Assembly: GCF_900111175.1 (NCBI RefSeq)
Contig: NZ_FOGI01000001.1
Coordinates: 124,001-188,000 of the forward strand
DNA length: 64,000 nt
From: Actinokineospora terrae
Lineage (GTDB): Bacteria; Actinomycetota; Actinomycetes; Mycobacteriales; Pseudonocardiaceae
Direction: 5' to 3'
The notes below the pieces were generated by a model that saw only the letters and a list, made by a program, of their open reading frames with translations, was not told the origin of the DNA and ran no database searches. Position 1 is the first letter of the stretch. Every line of letters begins with the position of its first letter. Both the position numbers and the translations under genes were made by a program. Positions 61,681 through 64,000 of this stretch are shown here, in pieces.

Positions 61681-62700
61681 ATGCACGTACAAGACATAGA
61701 CCACGTCGAGTTCTACGTCGGCGACGCCGACGAGGCCGCCGCCGCGCTCCGCGCCCAGTACGGCTTCCGGCTGCACGGGTGGGTGCGCGACCAGCCGGAC
61801 CACTACTCGGTCCTGCTGCGCCAAGGCAGCATCCAGCTGCTGCTGACCAGCGCCCGCACCGGCGGACACCCGGCGGCGGACTACGTCGCGGCGCACGGCG
61901 ACGGCCTGGCCACGGTCGCCCTGTCCACCGACGACCCGGCGGCCGCGCTCGCCGAGGCGCTGGCCAGGGGCGCCACGGCCGATGGCACCAGGGTCACCGG
62001 GTTCGGCGACGTCGGCCACGTGTTCGTCCGCCCGGGCGAGCTGCTGTCCACTGTGGAACTCGCCACCGAGTCCGCCGACGACCCGCTCGACCTGCTCGAC
62101 GCCGTCGACCACATCGCGGCCTGCGTCGCGCCGGGCGAGCTGGACCCGACCGTCGCCTACTACGAGCAGGTGCTCGGCTTCAAGCAGATCTTCGAGGAGC
62201 ACATCGAGGTCGGCGGCCAGGCGATGAACTCCAAGGTCGTGCAGAGCGTGTCCAAGGAGGTCACGCTGACCCTGCTCGAACCGGACACCACCGCCAGACC
62301 CGGCCAGATCGACGACTTCCTGGCCGCCCACCACGGCCCCGGCGTGCAGCACCTGGCCTTCCGCACCGCCGACATCGCCACCGCCGTGCGCACCCTGCGC
62401 GGGCGCGGCGTCGGCTTCCTGAGCACCCCGGGCAGCTACTACGACGCGCTGGCCGAGCGGTTCGAGCACGTCGCCGTGCCCGTGGAGCAGTTGCGCGAGC
62501 TCGACATCCTGGTCGACCAGGACAACGAGGGCGAGCTGTTCCAGATCTTCACCCAGACCACCCACCCCCGGCGCACGCTGTTCTTCGAGGTCATCGAGCG
62601 CCTCGGCGCGCTCACCTTCGGCAGCGCCAACATCAAGGCGCTCTACGAGGCCGTCGAGCGGGACCGCGCCGGGGAGCACGTCCGAGGAGCAGCCCAGTGA
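61681..62700 (+). CDS. hmaS: 4-hydroxymandelate synthase (HPPD/HmaS family dioxygenase)
   Basis: A 339-residue VOC-fold Fe(II) dioxygenase (ATG 61681). Iron ligands are His144 (VDHIAACV), His224 (GVQHLAF) and Glu303 (FFEVIERLG); the 80- and 79-residue spacings fit the HPPD/HmaS family. AMNSKVVQSVSKEVTLTLLE and FGSANIKALYEAVE agree with HmaS of vancomycin-type clusters rather than HPPD, which has GNFKALFEA. It converts 4-hydroxyphenylpyruvate to 4-hydroxymandelate. A single 30-nt gap follows the ketosynthase gene, so it lies in the same operon. Confidence 0.9.
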   Translation: MHVQDIDHVEFYVGDADEAAAALRAQYGFRLHGWVRDQPDHYSVLLRQGSIQLLLTSARTGGHPAADYVAAHGDGLATVALSTDDPAAALAEALARGATADGTRVTGFGDVGHVFVRPGELLSTVELATESADDPLDLLDAVDHIAACVAPGELDPTVAYYEQVLGFKQIFEEHIEVGGQAMNSKVVQSVSKEVTLTLLEPDTTARPGQIDDFLAAHHGPGVQHLAFRTADIATAVRTLRGRGVGFLSTPGSYYDALAERFEHVAVPVEQLRELDILVDQDNEGELFQIFTQTTHPRRTLFFEVIERLGALTFGSANIKALYEAVERDRAGEHVRGAAQ

Positions 62701-63608
62701 CCGCCGAACTCACCCACGCCTTCGCGCTGACCGACGCCGACCGGGCCCTGCTGCCCACCGACGACGAGGTCGCCGAGTACGGCAGACGCGGGTGGTACCT
62801 GTCCCGCAAGCTGTTCACCGACGCGGAGATGGACACCCTCGTCGAGGCCACCGAGCGGTTCTACGCCGGGCACACCGACCGGCGGCTGCCGCTGCGCCCG
62901 CCGAACCTGGCCTACTGGACCCCCGAGAAGGGCGACGTCCAGCGGCACAACGACTACATCCACTACGAGAGCGACGAGGTCGCCGCGATCCTGCGCAAGC
63001 CGCTGCTCGGCGCGGTCGCGGCCCGGCTCGCCCAGGCCGAGGAGATCCGGGTCTGGCAGAGCACCCTGATCTACAAGCCGCCGCGGCCCGAGGAGCAGTC
63101 CAACCAGGTCCCGTGGCACATGGACCGGCACTACTGGCAGACCTGCACCTCCGAGCGGATGCTCACCGCGTTCATCCCGTTCCACCACTGCGACGAGCGC
63201 ATGGGCACCATCACCATGGTCGACGGCAGCAACACCTGGACCGAGATCCCCGGCGACGACTCCACCCGGCACTTCGCCCACCGCGACCGCTCGGAGCTGG
63301 AAGACCTGCTGCACGCCAACGCCTCCCACAACGGCGCGGTGGTCGACAAGATCCCGATGATTATCCCCAAGGGCCACGTCAGCTTCCACCACTGCCGCAC
63401 CTACCACGGCAGCGGCGCCAACCTCGCCGACGCCCCCCGCCGGGCCATCTCCCTGCACCTGCAGGACGGCGACAACCGCTTCCGCCCCTACCTCAAACCG
63501 GACGGCACCCCGGTCTTCTACAACCACGACGTCCTGGTCCGCCGAAACGACGAGGGCCTCCCCGACTACACCGACCAGAACTACTGCCCCACCCTCTGGC
63601 GCGAATAA
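62697..63608 (+). CDS. Phytanoyl-CoA dioxygenase (PhyH)-like Fe/2-oxoglutarate oxygenase
   Basis: A 303-residue PhyH-fold oxygenase from GTG 62697, overlapping the hydroxymandelate synthase stop (GTGA). The iron facial triad is His141/Asp143 (PWHMDRHYW) and His237 (RTYHGSG); the 2-oxoglutarate Arg is in RRAISLH. RVWQSTLIYKPPRPEE is a typical lid segment. It probably hydroxylates a carrier-bound or free aryl/alkyl intermediate. It is the last gene before a strong terminator. Confidence 0.87.
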   Translation: MTAELTHAFALTDADRALLPTDDEVAEYGRRGWYLSRKLFTDAEMDTLVEATERFYAGHTDRRLPLRPPNLAYWTPEKGDVQRHNDYIHYESDEVAAILRKPLLGAVAARLAQAEEIRVWQSTLIYKPPRPEEQSNQVPWHMDRHYWQTCTSERMLTAFIPFHHCDERMGTITMVDGSNTWTEIPGDDSTRHFAHRDRSELEDLLHANASHNGAVVDKIPMIIPKGHVSFHHCRTYHGSGANLADAPRRAISLHLQDGDNRFRPYLKPDGTPVFYNHDVLVRRNDEGLPDYTDQNYCPTLWRE

Positions 63609-63623
63609 CAGTTCGGTCCTGGA

Positions 63624-63659
63624 GGAAATAGCCCGGAAGGCCACCTCCGGGCTATTTCC
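63624..63659 (+). terminator. Terminator ending the biosynthetic operon
   Basis: GGAAATAGCCCGGA (63624-63637) pairs perfectly with 63646-63659; 14-bp stem, 8-nt loop, starting 16 nt after the PhyH stop. Confidence 0.85.
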
Positions 63660-63696
63660 GCTGCCCGGAAACCGGCCGATCCCGGAACAAGGAAAA

Positions 63697-63718
63697 GGCC
63701 CCGGTGAGTACCCGGGGC
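63697..63718 (-). terminator. Terminator of the ABC-2 permease gene
   Basis: GGCCCCGG (63697-63704) pairs with CCGGGGCC (63712-63719 region) in a short GC hairpin. Read on the minus strand it is followed by CCTTTTCC, a U-rich end, and it lies about 35 nt past the permease stop. Confidence 0.65.
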
Positions 63719-63753
63719 CCTTTCTCGTACAGCTCAGCGGATCTCGCGCAAGC

Positions 63754-64000
63754 TCAGCGGACCTGGCGGGCGAACATCCTGGTGGCCCAGGTGACCGTCA
63801 GCGCGGCCAGCGCGATGACGATCAGCATCCCGGCCCACACCGACACGTCCCCCGGGTTGCCGGTGAACAGCGACCGGGTGCCGTTGGTGGTCCAGTAGAT
63901 CGGGTTCCACTCGGCGATCGCCACCAGCCAGCCCGGGGCCAGCGACAGCGGCAGCAGCACGCCGGAGAGCAGCGACAACGGCTGCGACACGCTGTTGATC
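63754..64000 (-). CDS. ABC-2 type transporter permease, partial (N-terminus beyond right edge)
   Basis: The frame is open from the right edge and stops at 63754. The visible 81 residues are a typical ABC-2/DrrB-type permease C-terminus: SVSQPLSLLSGVLLPLSLAPGWL, then WNPIYWTTNGTRSLF and a final membrane segment (VWAGMLIVIALAALTVTWAT). The permease is next to the biosynthetic operon and could export its product or be its self-resistance pump; only position suggests it. The matching ATPase is outside the window. Confidence 0.85.
   Translation of the reverse strand, partial: INSVSQPLSLLSGVLLPLSLAPGWLVAIAEWNPIYWTTNGTRSLFTGNPGDVSVWAGMLIVIALAALTVTWATRMFARQVR

Noticed and set aside
60016..62679. A minus-strand 887-codon open frame
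   Set aside because: Antisense to ligase 2, ketosynthase and HmaS, all of which have full active-site motifs.
53893..62700. A standard hydroxyphenylglycine supply cassette for a glycopeptide
   Set aside because: HmaS and HmO are present but the aminotransferase HpgT and any modular NRPS are absent in the window; the neighbours are type II-like ketosynthases and carriers.

Overview
This is high-GC (roughly 70%) actinobacterial DNA with strongly third-position-GC-biased genes. It most resembles a filamentous member of the Pseudonocardiales (Saccharothrix, Actinokineospora, Lentzea or Amycolatopsis type). Supporting features are paired XRE/DUF5753 regulators with DUF397 partners, a large LuxR (LAL) regulator, SpoIIE/STAS/anti-sigma partner-switching genes, a family-18 chitinase with DasR-like operators, and a 4-hydroxymandelate synthase/oxidase pair. 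The genus is inference. I saw no rRNA, tRNA, CRISPR array or insertion sequence.

Layout. 1-2.0 kb: a minus-strand group with a secreted esterase, a small zinc-finger-like membrane protein and an anchored protein that runs off the left edge. 2.2-5.0 kb: an XRE-NACHT-membrane ATPase and a GNAT acetyltransferase. 5.1-7.9 kb: two XRE/DUF5753 regulators, a small companion and two DUF397 proteins, one with its core motif triplicated. 8.0-16.2 kb: a 987-residue protein with a long Ala/Pro linker, a 33-residue overlapping ORF, a beta-helix/double-AAA (EccA/CbbX-like) ATPase and a secreted subtilase. 16.2-24.8 kb: a signalling block with an Hsp70-like/beta-propeller membrane protein, a phosphoacceptor-less pseudo-histidine kinase with its response regulator, a second degenerate kinase, DUF4291, an intact orphan histidine kinase, a Ser/Thr kinase and a tiny exported repeat peptide. 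25-28.2 kb: a LAL regulator and a DUF6328 membrane protein.

28.3-35.9 kb: a partner-switching stress block (SpoIIE phosphatase, STAS antagonist, P-loop kinase, hybrid histidine kinase/PP2C, anti-sigma kinase). 35.9-38.0 kb: an aldo/keto reductase and a cyclopropane-synthase-type methyltransferase. 38.1-49.2 kb: a five-ORF, overlap-coupled MoxR-VWA module resembling E. coli yehI/L/M/P/Q, with the yehM and yehP equivalents fused and an extra 32-residue ORF. 49.2-52.2 kb: two small membrane proteins and the chitinase. 52.9-63.6 kb: a compact biosynthetic cluster (esterase, hydroxymandelate oxidase, two adenylate-forming ligases, two carrier proteins, two ketosynthases and a KS-like fragment, hydroxymandelate synthase, PhyH oxygenase). 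The window ends inside an ABC-2 permease.

The items most worth follow-up are the 53-63.6 kb cluster, whose gene set I cannot match to a known product; the MoxR-VWA module; and the pseudo-kinase signalling block with a perfect 22-bp palindrome in its divergent promoter.
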